From assembly GCA_964641125.1 (NCBI GenBank), contig CAZXMO010000009.1, positions 4,985-68,984 of the forward strand: a stretch of DNA of 64,000 bases, read 5' to 3'. Numbering within the stretch: position 1 is the stretch's first letter; each line of letters begins with the position of its first letter. Made by a program: the position numbers and the translations under genes. Below the pieces are notes generated by a model. It worked only from the letters and a program-made list of their open reading frames with translations, ran no database searches and was not told where the DNA came from. Positions 48,721 through 57,563 of the stretch are shown here, in pieces. Source of the DNA: JBKHAJ01 sp964641125 (GTDB taxonomy: Bacteria > Spirochaetota > Spirochaetia > SPDA01 > CAZSGZ01).

Positions 48721-51432
48721 CTACTTCATGGAGAGGTTGAAAATCCCGTCCCAATTCTCGGGGGGCGCCTTCCTGCGGTACTCGAGGCACCTCTTGATGT
48801 AGGTATTTACCGGCCCGTCGTCCGGATTTTCGTCGCTCAGCTTCTGGAAACCCTCGAGGGCCTCGTCCCACCGCTTCTCCTCGAAGAACTCTAAGGAGGT
48901 GTGGAACCGGCGGACCCTTTCCAGCTCCTCGTCGCTGGCGAACTCCGGTTCATCTAAGAGTTCATAGAGGCGGACAGGCTGCTGAATACCCACCACCCGG
49001 ACCCGGTCGAGCTTGCGGGTAACGAACTGGTTTCCCCCCGCTTCAAAGGTCGTTTCGCTTATCAGTTTCCACGAGTTGTACTGTTTATTGACCCCTTCGA
49101 GGCGTGCCGCGAGGTTCACCGCGTTTCCCATAATGGTGTAGTCCATCTTTTCGGCGGTTCCCATATTTCCGACTACCATTTCGCCGGTGTTGATCCCGAT
49201 ACGGGTGCGCAGGGGAGCGGGGCTGACCTTGTTGGCCATGATGTGCTCGTTCAAGAGGGCCTCGGCTTTCTTCATCCGGACGGCCGATCTGCATGCCCGC
49301 ACTGCGTGGTCTTCGAGATCCAGGGGCGCTCCGAAGAAGGAAATGATGGCGTCCCCCTCGTACTTGTCGATGGTCCCCTTCTGACTGAGGAGGATGTTGC
49401 TCATCTCGGTCAGGTAGGTATTCAAAAGCTTCACCAATTCGGTGGGGTCCATAGTCTCCGATATAGAGGAGAACCCCTTGACGTCGGTGAAAATGGCGGT
49501 CATGTCTCTCTTCTCCCCTCCCAAGGAGAGCTTGTCGGGATTGAGAATTATCTCGTTGATAACGTCGGAACTCAGGTAATGGCTGAAGGCGTTTCGGATA
49601 AATGTCCGCTCCTGGGAGGTTTGGAGAAACTGGACTACGGTCAAGACAATCAAGGTGAAGGCGGTGGCCAGGAAGGGGGTCAAGATGGGGACGTAGAGCC
49701 TTGTAAAGTAGAAGGTGAGGATCCCCGCCGCGCCTATGAGGATTACCATTCCCACTCCGAGGATAATCGATATTCCCGGTTTCCGGTTCCGGATGATGAA
49801 GTACGTAGCGAAGGCGAACACCAGCCCCGCTATCGCCCCGTACCACCAGGGGAGGAAGTCCAGGAACCTGCGGCTCAAGATGGTGTTCGCGGCGGTGGCG
49901 TGGGTCCCCACGTTGTCGTAGGTCTCGTCGAAGGGGTTGACGCCCCGGTCGGTGGTTCCCGTCCCGGTCCAGCCTATGACGCAGAAACTGCCCGGAAGCT
50001 CTTCTGCGAGAATTTCCCGGGTCTTGATCAGGTTCGTGTAGATATCTCGGCTTGCCGAGAAGACCGTCTCCACGTCGGTTCGGATCTGCTCGTACTGCTC
50101 GACGTATTCCTCGGGAAGCTCACCGGAGGCCAGCGCCGCGTCGATCTGGCTCTCCAGTTCCTCCTCGGCGGGACCGCTCAAAAAGCTCCCCACTTCGTCG
50201 AAGAAGAAACTCCGTACCTCCTTGTACTCGTCGACGAGGGCCAAATCCCCCCCGTCCAGGAGCTCCTGCTCCAGCGATTCCGCGTAGCGGTAGGCGTCGA
50301 GTAGACCGCCGGAGTTCCCCCGGTACCCGGAGAGGAATCCCGCTTCATCCATAATGTTCAGATTGTGAACGAGGTCCTCCTCCTGCCGGTCATGGAGGAC
50401 CAGATAGTAGTAGCTTAGACTTCGGAAGCTGTTGTCGAAGTCCTTTTTAGGCCAGTTGAGGAGCATATGGCCGTCTTCATCCAGGGGGATCCGGATGTTC
50501 TCGAGGGTCCCGTCGGGGAGGCGGGCCTCCTCGAGAAGGATCGTATTCTCACGTACGGTTATATCCGGATTTCCGAGCCAGTCGAGAAGGGGAGAAAAAG
50601 CGAGCTGGGGATAGTACGCTCCGTCGACTTCGGTGATCAGATCGACCCTCCTGCGGACCCCGTCGTCGTCGATGATGATATTCGGAAAACCGACCCCGTC
50701 GGCATGCCGGACGATGGGGAGAATGGTGGGCCTGATATCCTCTTCCTGAGTTGCGGGGGGCGCCTCGATTTCGATGTTCTCGAGGGACAGGTTTGTCCGG
50801 ACCCAGGATTTGAGCTCTTCGGAGACGTCCTCGTCCACATCGGGGAGCATGTTGACGGTATGAAAGGTATCGCCGAAAAACCGGGTAGCCTTGCCCAAGT
50901 AGATGTCGTGGTCCCGTACGATCTCCCGGACCTCGTCGAGGAGCCGGACCTTGGTTGCTTCGGTAAGACCAGTCAAATCCTGAACGAAAACTTCCGCGTC
51001 CTCTAAGGAGATGTTGCCCGTCCGAAGGGCCTCGAAGAGGGCGACGATGTTCTCCCTTATGTATGCGAACTCCTCATCGAAGTTTTCCGGAATCTCCTCG
51101 GTCAGCATGACGCTGTTGACTCCTAAGGGACTATTTTCGGTAAACTCGATATCGAAGACGGCGTAGGCCGCGTCGAACTCCCGCATACGAATCAGGCCGT
51201 CGGCGAGGGTCGACCGGGACCAGGGAAAGGTCCCCACTTTGGCTATGGCCAAATCGTCGATGTTGAGCAGAAGCATTGCTTCGTGCTCCGGTACCGCCGG
51301 CTTGACGTGGAGAAACTGATCATAAATCCGTTTTTCTCCGTTCCGGTAGAAGGTGCCGAGGTTTAATAGGGTAAAAACCGCGGCCGCCGCGAGAGGAATG
51401 ATAAAATCGAACTTAATCTTTTTTTTCGCCAT
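48721..51432 (-). CDS. CHASE2-domain adenylate/guanylate cyclase
   Basis: Membrane receptor cyclase of 903 aa. One N-terminal helix (FIIPLAAAAVFTLL) is followed by a large extracytoplasmic CHASE2 domain (LLNIDDLAIAKVGTFPWSR at its start; ELPGSFCVIGWTGTGTTDRGVNPFD near its end) and three TM helices (about residues 550-630). A complete class III catalytic domain follows: TAIFTDVKGFSSIS, TIDKYEGDAIISFFG, RIGINTGEMVVGNMG, DYTIMGNAVNLAARLE, with both metal Asp, Lys, Asp, Asn and Arg present. A TPR-like tail closes it. It makes a cyclic nucleotide in response to an envelope signal and is divergent from the barrel/FecR/lipoprotein operon. The start at 51432 follows a purine-rich GGGGCGGG. Confidence 0.92.
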   Translation of the reverse strand: MAKKKIKFDFIIPLAAAAVFTLLNLGTFYRNGEKRIYDQFLHVKPAVPEHEAMLLLNIDDLAIAKVGTFPWSRSTLADGLIRMREFDAAYAVFDIEFTENSPLGVNSVMLTEEIPENFDEEFAYIRENIVALFEALRTGNISLEDAEVFVQDLTGLTEATKVRLLDEVREIVRDHDIYLGKATRFFGDTFHTVNMLPDVDEDVSEELKSWVRTNLSLENIEIEAPPATQEEDIRPTILPIVRHADGVGFPNIIIDDDGVRRRVDLITEVDGAYYPQLAFSPLLDWLGNPDITVRENTILLEEARLPDGTLENIRIPLDEDGHMLLNWPKKDFDNSFRSLSYYYLVLHDRQEEDLVHNLNIMDEAGFLSGYRGNSGGLLDAYRYAESLEQELLDGGDLALVDEYKEVRSFFFDEVGSFLSGPAEEELESQIDAALASGELPEEYVEQYEQIRTDVETVFSASRDIYTNLIKTREILAEELPGSFCVIGWTGTGTTDRGVNPFDETYDNVGTHATAANTILSRRFLDFLPWWYGAIAGLVFAFATYFIIRNRKPGISIILGVGMVILIGAAGILTFYFTRLYVPILTPFLATAFTLIVLTVVQFLQTSQERTFIRNAFSHYLSSDVINEIILNPDKLSLGGEKRDMTAIFTDVKGFSSISETMDPTELVKLLNTYLTEMSNILLSQKGTIDKYEGDAIISFFGAPLDLEDHAVRACRSAVRMKKAEALLNEHIMANKVSPAPLRTRIGINTGEMVVGNMGTAEKMDYTIMGNAVNLAARLEGVNKQYNSWKLISETTFEAGGNQFVTRKLDRVRVVGIQQPVRLYELLDEPEFASDEELERVRRFHTSLEFFEEKRWDEALEGFQKLSDENPDDGPVNTYIKRCLEYRRKAPPENWDGIFNLSMK

Positions 51433-51459
51433 ACCCGCCCCTTTTTTTTGCTCAATTTC

Positions 51460-51488
51460 TTTACACAAAGACTATATTGCAATATATT
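51460..51488 (+). promoter_or_regulatory. Promoter of the envelope operon
   Basis: TTTACA (51460-51465), 17-bp spacer, TATATT (51483-51488). It lies in the AT-rich space shared with the divergent cyclase. A ~30-nt leader with GGGAAGGG precedes ATG 51526. Confidence 0.6.
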
Positions 51489-51525
51489 TATATTAGTAAA
51501 ACACTAAGGTATAGGGAAGGGCAGT

Positions 51526-52002
51526 ATGCAGAATACAAGGAAAAGAAAAATCTTTGTTTCGTTTATTCTTTTCGGTTTTGTTCACCTGTTCCTTCCGGTT
51601 CTCCTGTTCCCACAATCCAACCATATTATAGATCAACTCCTGCAAGAAGAAAAGGCAACTTACGGAAAAGCGGCGTATCTGGTATTCACAGCGGCGGACA
51701 TGCTGGGGGAAGAGGAATCGGAGGAAGAGGCCATGAAACGGCTCGAGGAGGCGGGGCTCAATCCCCAAGGCGCGGGCGGCGAGGATCCGATAAGCCTCGG
51801 TAAATACTCATACCTGATTATGCGGGCCTTCTCCATAGGGGGAGGTCTTTTTTATTCCCTTTTCCCCTCGCCCCGGTACGCTTCCCGGGAGCTCGGGTTC
51901 AAGGGATACATCAGGGATGATTCAGGGGCCTACCGGAGCCTGACCGGACGGGAGGCCATAGCCATACTCGGAAGGGTCCTTCGGGACCGGGGAGGTGAAT
52001 GA
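51526..52002 (+). CDS. Exported hypothetical protein of the FecR/CHASE2 locus
   Basis: Protein of 158 aa with a signal peptide (KIFVSFILFGFVHLFLPVLLF, cleavage near FPQS). The mature part is short and mixed helical (EEKATYGKAAYLVFTAADMLGEE, ending in AIAILGRVLRD). The family is not recognised. Its stop overlaps the start of the barrel gene (ATGA), so it belongs to the same operon and may be a periplasmic partner. Confidence 0.75.
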   Translation: MQNTRKRKIFVSFILFGFVHLFLPVLLFPQSNHIIDQLLQEEKATYGKAAYLVFTAADMLGEEESEEEAMKRLEEAGLNPQGAGGEDPISLGKYSYLIMRAFSIGGGLFYSLFPSPRYASRELGFKGYIRDDSGAYRSLTGREAIAILGRVLRDRGGE

Positions 52003-53273
52003 TGAGACGACACAGTCTATCCCGGATAGTGGTTCTCGTTGTCGTTCTGCTGCTTGCCCTATCAGCCGGAGCGGCAACGGCCTTCGATTTCGGAGTGACC
52101 CTGGAGAATGCCACCGGATTTGTCAAGGACACGGCACCTCAATTCACCCAGCGGAACAGTGCGGCCCTCTGGTTCTCCGGGGACTTCGGGAACCTCTCCC
52201 TGGATGCCCAGGGGAGCTACACCTTCACCCTGGACAGATACTATCTGTTTACGGTGGATGTCCTCGACTTCGGGGGGGAGTTTCTCTTCGAAGGGGATAT
52301 CCCCGTCGTTTTGAGCTTCGACACGGGGCGATTCGTGTTTTCCGATTTTACCGGAAAGCTCCTGGACCACCGGGCGGACGGAGCGCGCATCTCCGTCGCT
52401 CTCCCTTGGCTCACGGTAACCGCCCAGGCCGCTTTCACCGGTCTCATCCAAGTGCCCAACAGCACTGTAATACTCTCGAGCTCCGACCGGGCCGATGTAA
52501 CGGCCCCCGGAACACTCCTCGCCGCTCCGCGGCTGATCGAATCCCTTACAGTAGAGCTTCCGGAGATTGTAGGCAGGCAGTCTATAACCCTCTCCGCCCT
52601 CCTCCAGCAGGACCTGAGATCTGCGGGGCGCCTCGCCTCGGGCGGGGGAGTCGTCCACACCCAATACTTCGGTTTGGGCTTTGACGGACCTATTGTCGCG
52701 CCCCTTTACTACACTACCTTCTTCTACCTCAATACGGGATGGACCGGAACGGGAAACATCTTAGCCTTCTTGACTGGGGCGGAGCTGGACGCATATTTCG
52801 TCGAAGCCCTAGCCTCCCGGCTCCGGGCCCAGTTCATCTACGCGAGCGGCGACTCCGACTACACCTCTTTTTACGAGGGGAATACGGGGGGGCTCGGGAC
52901 CGCTTTTCTGCCTGTTTCGGCATATACACCTATGCTCATATTCACCCCGAGACTCTCGAACATTTTCTTCGGGCGGCTCCTCTACTCTTTCAAACCCTTC
53001 ATCGGTTCAGAAAGTGAAGCCGCGCAAAATATCCAGATCGAGGTATCCGCCGCGCCCTTCTTCCGCTCCGTTCCCGGCCCCATTTCCGAAGGAGGAACGG
53101 CCGCAGGCTCGACGTCCCTCTACTTAGGGACGGAGGCGGACCTGGTGATACGTGCCCGTCCCCTCTCGGACCTCGGGTTAGGATTGTCCTTCGGGATATT
53201 CTTTCCGGGGACGGCGATGACCGATCCGACTATACGAATGCTCGGGAGATTCGAGCTCTCGATAAGTATCTAG
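51999..53273 (+). CDS. Putative outer-membrane beta-barrel protein
   Basis: Protein of 424 aa. Signal peptide (VVLVVVLLLALSAGAATA), then repeated amphipathic strands with aromatic girdles (LDAQGSYTFTLDRYYLFTVD, YYTTFFYLNTGW, LRAQFIYASGDSDYTSF) and a C-terminus RFELSISI that resembles a beta-barrel end. It is probably an outer-membrane protein of the spirochaete-like envelope. It is coupled to the upstream gene and 10 nt before the FecR gene. Confidence 0.75.
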   Translation: MMRRHSLSRIVVLVVVLLLALSAGAATAFDFGVTLENATGFVKDTAPQFTQRNSAALWFSGDFGNLSLDAQGSYTFTLDRYYLFTVDVLDFGGEFLFEGDIPVVLSFDTGRFVFSDFTGKLLDHRADGARISVALPWLTVTAQAAFTGLIQVPNSTVILSSSDRADVTAPGTLLAAPRLIESLTVELPEIVGRQSITLSALLQQDLRSAGRLASGGGVVHTQYFGLGFDGPIVAPLYYTTFFYLNTGWTGTGNILAFLTGAELDAYFVEALASRLRAQFIYASGDSDYTSFYEGNTGGLGTAFLPVSAYTPMLIFTPRLSNIFFGRLLYSFKPFIGSESEAAQNIQIEVSAAPFFRSVPGPISEGGTAAGSTSLYLGTEADLVIRARPLSDLGLGLSFGIFFPGTAMTDPTIRMLGRFELSISI

Positions 53274-53283
53274 GGAGTACGCT

Positions 53284-53985
53284 ATGACAAGAAATAATAA
53301 AAGAAAATCTCAATTACGGCGGAACGGAACGGGGAGTATTGTCCTCTTCGCGGCGGCCCTGCTGTTCCTAGGCCCTCCGATCGCGGGAGCTCAGGACGTA
53401 CTCATCCGGGAAGCGGCCGGAAAGGTCGAGGTCCGCCCTCCAGGCTCCGGGTGGAGATCCGCGGTGGACGATATGCGGGTCCCTTCGGGATCGATGATCT
53501 CCACGGGATTCAACTCCCGGGCAACCCTCGACTTGGGACAGTCCACCGTCGAGGTGAGGCCACTGACCCGAATGTCCATAACCGAGCTCGCCCGCCGGCA
53601 ATCTACCGTGACCACGGAGCTCTTCCTCGACGTAGGAAGGGTCCGGGCGGAGGTCCGCTCCGGCGAGGGGATCAGACACGATTTTACGGTGCGAAGCACC
53701 GTTTCCACCGCGTCGGTCCGGGGGACCATCCTCGAGGGAGACGGAGAGCAGTGGGAATCACAGGAGGGGAGTTTCGAGGTCACCAACCAAGGCGGCCGGA
53801 AGGTGACGGTGACCAAGGGTGAGAGCACCACTCTAACCGGGTACGGCCCTCCGAGCGATCCGAAGTCGGAGTTCGGCAAGAGCACCGGAGTGGATAATAC
53901 GGTGAATCCCGCCGGGCTGTCCGGCTCGGGATCAGGGACCGGTGCGGGCCCGGAGACAGCCCAAGTGACGATCACATGGGAATAG
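53284..53985 (+). CDS. Exported FecR-domain protein
   Basis: Protein of 233 aa. Signal peptide (SIVLFAAALLFLGPPIAGA) and a FecR domain at ~40-170: AGKVEVRPPGSGWRSAVDDMRVPSGSMISTG..., LGQSTVEVRPLTRM, and VSTASVRGTILEG (conserved VRGT). There is no sigma-factor pair and no cytoplasmic anti-sigma part, so it works as a periplasmic domain. FecR-domain proteins often sit beside CHASE2 cyclases, as here. Confidence 0.87.
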   Translation: MTRNNKRKSQLRRNGTGSIVLFAAALLFLGPPIAGAQDVLIREAAGKVEVRPPGSGWRSAVDDMRVPSGSMISTGFNSRATLDLGQSTVEVRPLTRMSITELARRQSTVTTELFLDVGRVRAEVRSGEGIRHDFTVRSTVSTASVRGTILEGDGEQWESQEGSFEVTNQGGRKVTVTKGESTTLTGYGPPSDPKSEFGKSTGVDNTVNPAGLSGSGSGTGAGPETAQVTITWE

Positions 53986-54001
53986 GCAGGAGGATAAGAG
54001 T

Positions 54002-55458
54002 ATGAGAACGGAAAGAGAAATTTGTAACGATCCTAAACGGCCGGCCGGGCGGAAAGCCGCGTATATTCCGGTGCTCCTGTCCGCATTATTCCTCGCGGTA
54101 TTTGCGGGAGGCTGTATGCCCCAGGGGGGCGGGTTCGGCGGCTCCGTGTTTCCCTCTTTAGCCGTGCGGGGGCTACCCGCAAATCCGTTCTCCGTCGAGC
54201 TTACCGTGTCCGGACCCGATATGGAGACGGTAAACCGGACCATCGAGCCGGAAGAATCGTCTCTTACCCTCGAGGTCCCCGCCGGGGCGGCCCGGGAGTT
54301 CAGTCTAAACGCTTCGAATGTGTCGGTCACGACCGTAGGCTCGACGGTTCAGGACCTGACCGCAGGAACGACGGTGGAGATCTCGATTCCCCTGAAGTTG
54401 AGCGGTACCAAGATCATCGTCCCCGACGGANNNNNNNNNNNNNNNNNNNNNNNNNNNNNNNNNNNNNNNNNNNNNNNNNNNNNNNNNNNNNNNNNNNNNN
54501 NNNNNNNNNNNNNNNNNNNNNNNNNNNNNNGGAGATCTCGATTCCCCTGAAGTTGAGCGGTACCAAGATCATCGTCCCCGACGGATTTAATAACAGAATA
54601 GTCCAGATCGACGACATGGCGGGAACGGGATGGAATCCTCTTCTGTACGGCGACATAGGCCTTGAGGATTGGGAATTCGAGCCGACGGAGGTGGACTTCG
54701 ATAATTCCGGACGAATCTACGCCGCCTTGACGGGGGAGTTCCTGGGTATCATAGTCTTAGACAGTATCGACGCGGCGAATTATGAGATGTTTGTCCCGGG
54801 AACGGTCATGGAAGGGGCCGTGGATTACTACACCGAGCAGGTCTTAGCTGTAGACAGAAACAGCGACGTGCTCTACGTCCCCGCGAAGGCGGATACGAAT
54901 GGGGACCAGGTCGATGAGCTCTTTATACTAGCCTTTTCCACCGAGGGAGCTTCCGGTCCTCAATTGATATACGACCTATCCTCCGATATCGGGACCCTGA
55001 CCTCTTCCGATATATTTGCGATGGGGGTCGACTCCGCCGGTCTTCTCTACCTCATCGGGTCCCCCGACGGATCGATTATCTACAAGCTCGATCTCTCACA
55101 GCCCGCGGGAAGCAGGGTCCTCGATTCGGTGAGTTTCTCCGATTTCAATCCCGCCGACATGATCGTCAAAGACGATAAAGTCTACGTGGGAGGCACCTTT
55201 TCCGTCCTTGCCGGGGGGCCGATCAGGCGCTACGATTTGAATCTGAATCAGGAGGACGGCGACATAACCGGGAAGGCCGATACCACCGATCCTTTTTGGG
55301 GTATCGCGGCGCTTCTCCTTCATCCCGGGGGAGGCTTCCTCGTGGCCGATACCGACGGTGAGATATCGCGGCTCGTCGCCTTCGACGATTTCTCCACCGC
55401 CGGGTGGACTACCTTTTCTCCTTTCGATGATTTAGGGGAGGTCGATTTTCTCTTCTAG
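54002..55458 (+). CDS. Lipoprotein with beta-propeller-like C-terminus (split by a false gap)
   Basis: An N-terminal lipobox (VFAGGCMPQ, lipidated Cys ~ residue 38) and an Ig-like region (VELTVSGPDMETVNRTIEPE) are followed by an NHL/SMP-30-like propeller (NRIVQIDDMAGTGW, VDFDNSGRIYAA, MGVDSAGLLYLIGSPDGS). A 100-N gap at 54431-54530 interrupts it, but the 55 bases on each side are identical. Removing the N run and one copy joins the frame exactly into a 433-aa protein (143 codons before the gap, 290 after plus stop). It is the last gene of the envelope operon. Confidence 0.8.
54376..54585. other. 100-N scaffold gap flanked by a 55-bp exact duplication (assembly artefact)
   Basis: 54376-54430 and 54531-54585 are identical over 55 bases around 100 N, the same pattern as at 40601-40810. 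It falls inside the lipoprotein gene, which is intact once one copy is removed. Confidence 0.92.
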
Positions 55459-56378
55459 ACCGATGAAAGGCGGTTGCCTTTGGCGAGGACACGACGGATC
55501 TCCTCGAGGATCGAATCGATACCGGTCGCGTATCCGTCGGCTCCGGAGGTTTTCCATACCTCCGGATTCCTGTTCACCGCGCTGCCTCCGGCCAGTATCT
55601 TCAGCGTCCTGAGGGCCGGCTCGGAACGCACCGCGTCTATGAGGGAAGAGAGGGCATTTATGTGATAGTCCATGGTTACCGATAACGCCAGGATACGGAT
55701 CGATTCGTCGATGCACAGCCGGACGAGCTCCGGAGCGGGGGTATTTGTCCCGAGGTAGAATACCTCGAATCCCTCGAGCTCGAGGAGATTTGAGATCATC
55801 AGAAGGCCTAGGGTGTGCATTTCGCCGCCTACCGCCGCGGCGGCGCAGCGAATACCCTTGGCCCGATTTTTAGGGGCGTTATAGGCGACCATTTCGATGT
55901 GTCCTCGTATCTTTTCGGTATAGAGGTGTTCCCGGACCGCGGTTATTTCCCCCCCCTCCCATTGGGTGCCGATTTCGATGAGGACCGGCTCGATGATCTT
56001 CCCGAAGATTTCCACCACCGGAATGCCCCGTAGGAACCCTTCGATCAAGATCTCGAGGGCACGATCGAACCGGCCTTCACGGATCAGCCTCCGGTAATCC
56101 TCCCGAAGCTCTCTCAGTTCCGGGGGCGGGGTACCCGGCTGTTTTCCCGAAGTTCTTGGAAGTCCCAAGAGCTCATCGGAGGTAACCCTCAAATAGAAAA
56201 CAAGATTTTTGAGCGTTTCTTCATCGGGGAAGCGAATTCCCTGTTCGTAGTTGGCGATTGTTGATTGGGAGACCCCTAGGGCCTCGGCGATATCCTTCTG
56301 TTTCAGGTTTTTTCTATTTCTCAGGAGTCTGAGTTGGTTTGAAAAGCTGGAAGAGGCGAAATTATCTCTCACAAACAC
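55455..56378 (-). CDS. Xre-type regulator with CarH-like cobalamin-binding domain
   Basis: Protein of 307 aa. Residues 12-75 are an Xre/HTH_3 DNA-binding domain (LRNRKNLKQKDIAEALGVSQ, STIANYEQGIRF). Residues ~90-175 are the helical cap with W140-x9-E150-H151 (QWEGGEITAVREHLY), the motif of AdoCbl photoreceptor CarH. Residues ~178-300 are a Rossmann B12 domain with E186-x-H188-x-x-G191, the lower-ligand motif, and ILAGGSAVN. CarH normally carries a MerR-type HTH, so this domain combination is unusual. The start is GTG 56378. It is divergent from the RND operon, which it may control in response to B12 and/or light (inference). Confidence 0.85.
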   Translation of the reverse strand: MFVRDNFASSSFSNQLRLLRNRKNLKQKDIAEALGVSQSTIANYEQGIRFPDEETLKNLVFYLRVTSDELLGLPRTSGKQPGTPPPELRELREDYRRLIREGRFDRALEILIEGFLRGIPVVEIFGKIIEPVLIEIGTQWEGGEITAVREHLYTEKIRGHIEMVAYNAPKNRAKGIRCAAAAVGGEMHTLGLLMISNLLELEGFEVFYLGTNTPAPELVRLCIDESIRILALSVTMDYHINALSSLIDAVRSEPALRTLKILAGGSAVNRNPEVWKTSGADGYATGIDSILEEIRRVLAKGNRLSSV

Positions 56379-56393
56379 AAAATAACACGAATA

Positions 56394-56447
56394 GTGTATT
56401 AAATCAAGAGTAATAATTTGACAAAATTACAAAACGTGTATTATATT
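56394..56447 (+). promoter_or_regulatory. RND operon promoter with repeated GTGTATTA
   Basis: TTGACA (56418-56423), 18-bp spacer, TATATT (56442-56447). The octamer GTGTATTA occurs at 56394-56401 and 56436-56443, the second overlapping the -10, giving candidate binding sites for the divergent Xre-B12 regulator. Confidence 0.55.
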
Positions 56448-56477
56448 TCAGGTGTATCCTGGTAAGGAGGTACCGTA

Positions 56478-57563
56478 ATGCTGGGAAAGTGGGTAGTGAT
56501 TATTATCGGATTCGCGTTTTTTATCTCCTGTTCCGCCGAAACGGATGTGTCGAGCGGAGCGACCTGGGAGGACGGTGCCGCCGAGGAGCCGCCTCTCGCA
56601 GTCGAGGTTCTCGAGGTATCCGAGGGAAGACTCATACCCTACGTAGAGGGGGCGGGGATAATTTCGGGGATTCGGGAGGCCTGGGTCATCAGCGAGACCC
56701 AGGGAATAATCGAAACGGTCGACTTCGAGATAGGTGATGTCCTCGAAAAGGGGGATGTCCTCCTCGAGGTCGACGACGACATCCTTAGGCTGTCCATGGA
56801 GCAGGCCCGGCAGCAGTACGAAACGGCCCTCTTGGATCTCAATGCAGCCGAGACCTTCTACCGCCAGGGAAACGCCTCTCAGGCCGAATTGAACCGGGCA
56901 AGGAGCGCCGCCGCGGGGGCCAAGGCGGCCTTCGAGTCGGCGCAGAAGAAGTACGAAGACACCTCGGTAAAGGCCCCGATTTCCGGGGCGGTGGCATGGA
57001 AGTCAGGAACTGCCGCCCTGGGCAATTATATGTCTCCCTCGGTACAAGTCGCCCGCCTGGTCGACCTCTCCCGGATCAAGGTGGAGCTTTCCTTCGGAGA
57101 GCGGCAGATCGGTCTCATAAGGGAGGGGGCGGAGGTGTCGATCTTCGTGGATTCCGTCTGCAAAGAAGGCCTGCTTACGGGCAGGGTGACCGCTGTTTCC
57201 GCGGGGAGCGATCTGTCCACAGGAAGCTATTCGGTAATCGTCGAGTCTGAAAACGACTGTGAGGGACCGATACGGGCGGGGATGAGCGCCCGGGTCCGTA
57301 TTCCCGTCCGAGGCGGCGAGACCGGTATAATCGTGCCCGATTCGTCCGTGGTCGTTCGGGAGGGGAAGGAATACGTCTTCGTGGAGAAAGGGGGAAAGGC
57401 CGAACCTCATGAGATCGAGCGGGGGGAGACGGTCGGGAACCGTACCGAAGTCCTCTTAGGCGTAGAACTCGGCGACCGGCTCATCGTAAGCGGTCTCTCC
57501 GCGCTCAAGCCCGGGGCCCCTGTCCGGGGGACCCTGATCGGAAAGACGGGGGAGGTGTTATGA
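56478..57563 (+). CDS. RND efflux periplasmic adaptor lipoprotein
   Basis: Membrane-fusion protein of 361 aa. A lipobox (GFAFFISCSAE, Cys ~ residue 18) anchors it to a membrane. Lipoyl halves are at VISETQGIIETVDFEIGDVLEKGDVLLEVDD and VKAPISGAVAWKSGTAALGNYM, flanking a coiled-coil hairpin (QARQQYETALLDLNAAETFYRQG). A beta-barrel domain (VELSFGERQIGLIREGAEVSIFV) follows. AAGGAGG precedes the ATG. It is coupled to the permease by a 4-nt overlap. Confidence 0.93.
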   Translation: MLGKWVVIIIGFAFFISCSAETDVSSGATWEDGAAEEPPLAVEVLEVSEGRLIPYVEGAGIISGIREAWVISETQGIIETVDFEIGDVLEKGDVLLEVDDDILRLSMEQARQQYETALLDLNAAETFYRQGNASQAELNRARSAAAGAKAAFESAQKKYEDTSVKAPISGAVAWKSGTAALGNYMSPSVQVARLVDLSRIKVELSFGERQIGLIREGAEVSIFVDSVCKEGLLTGRVTAVSAGSDLSTGSYSVIVESENDCEGPIRAGMSARVRIPVRGGETGIIVPDSSVVVREGKEYVFVEKGGKAEPHEIERGETVGNRTEVLLGVELGDRLIVSGLSALKPGAPVRGTLIGKTGEVL

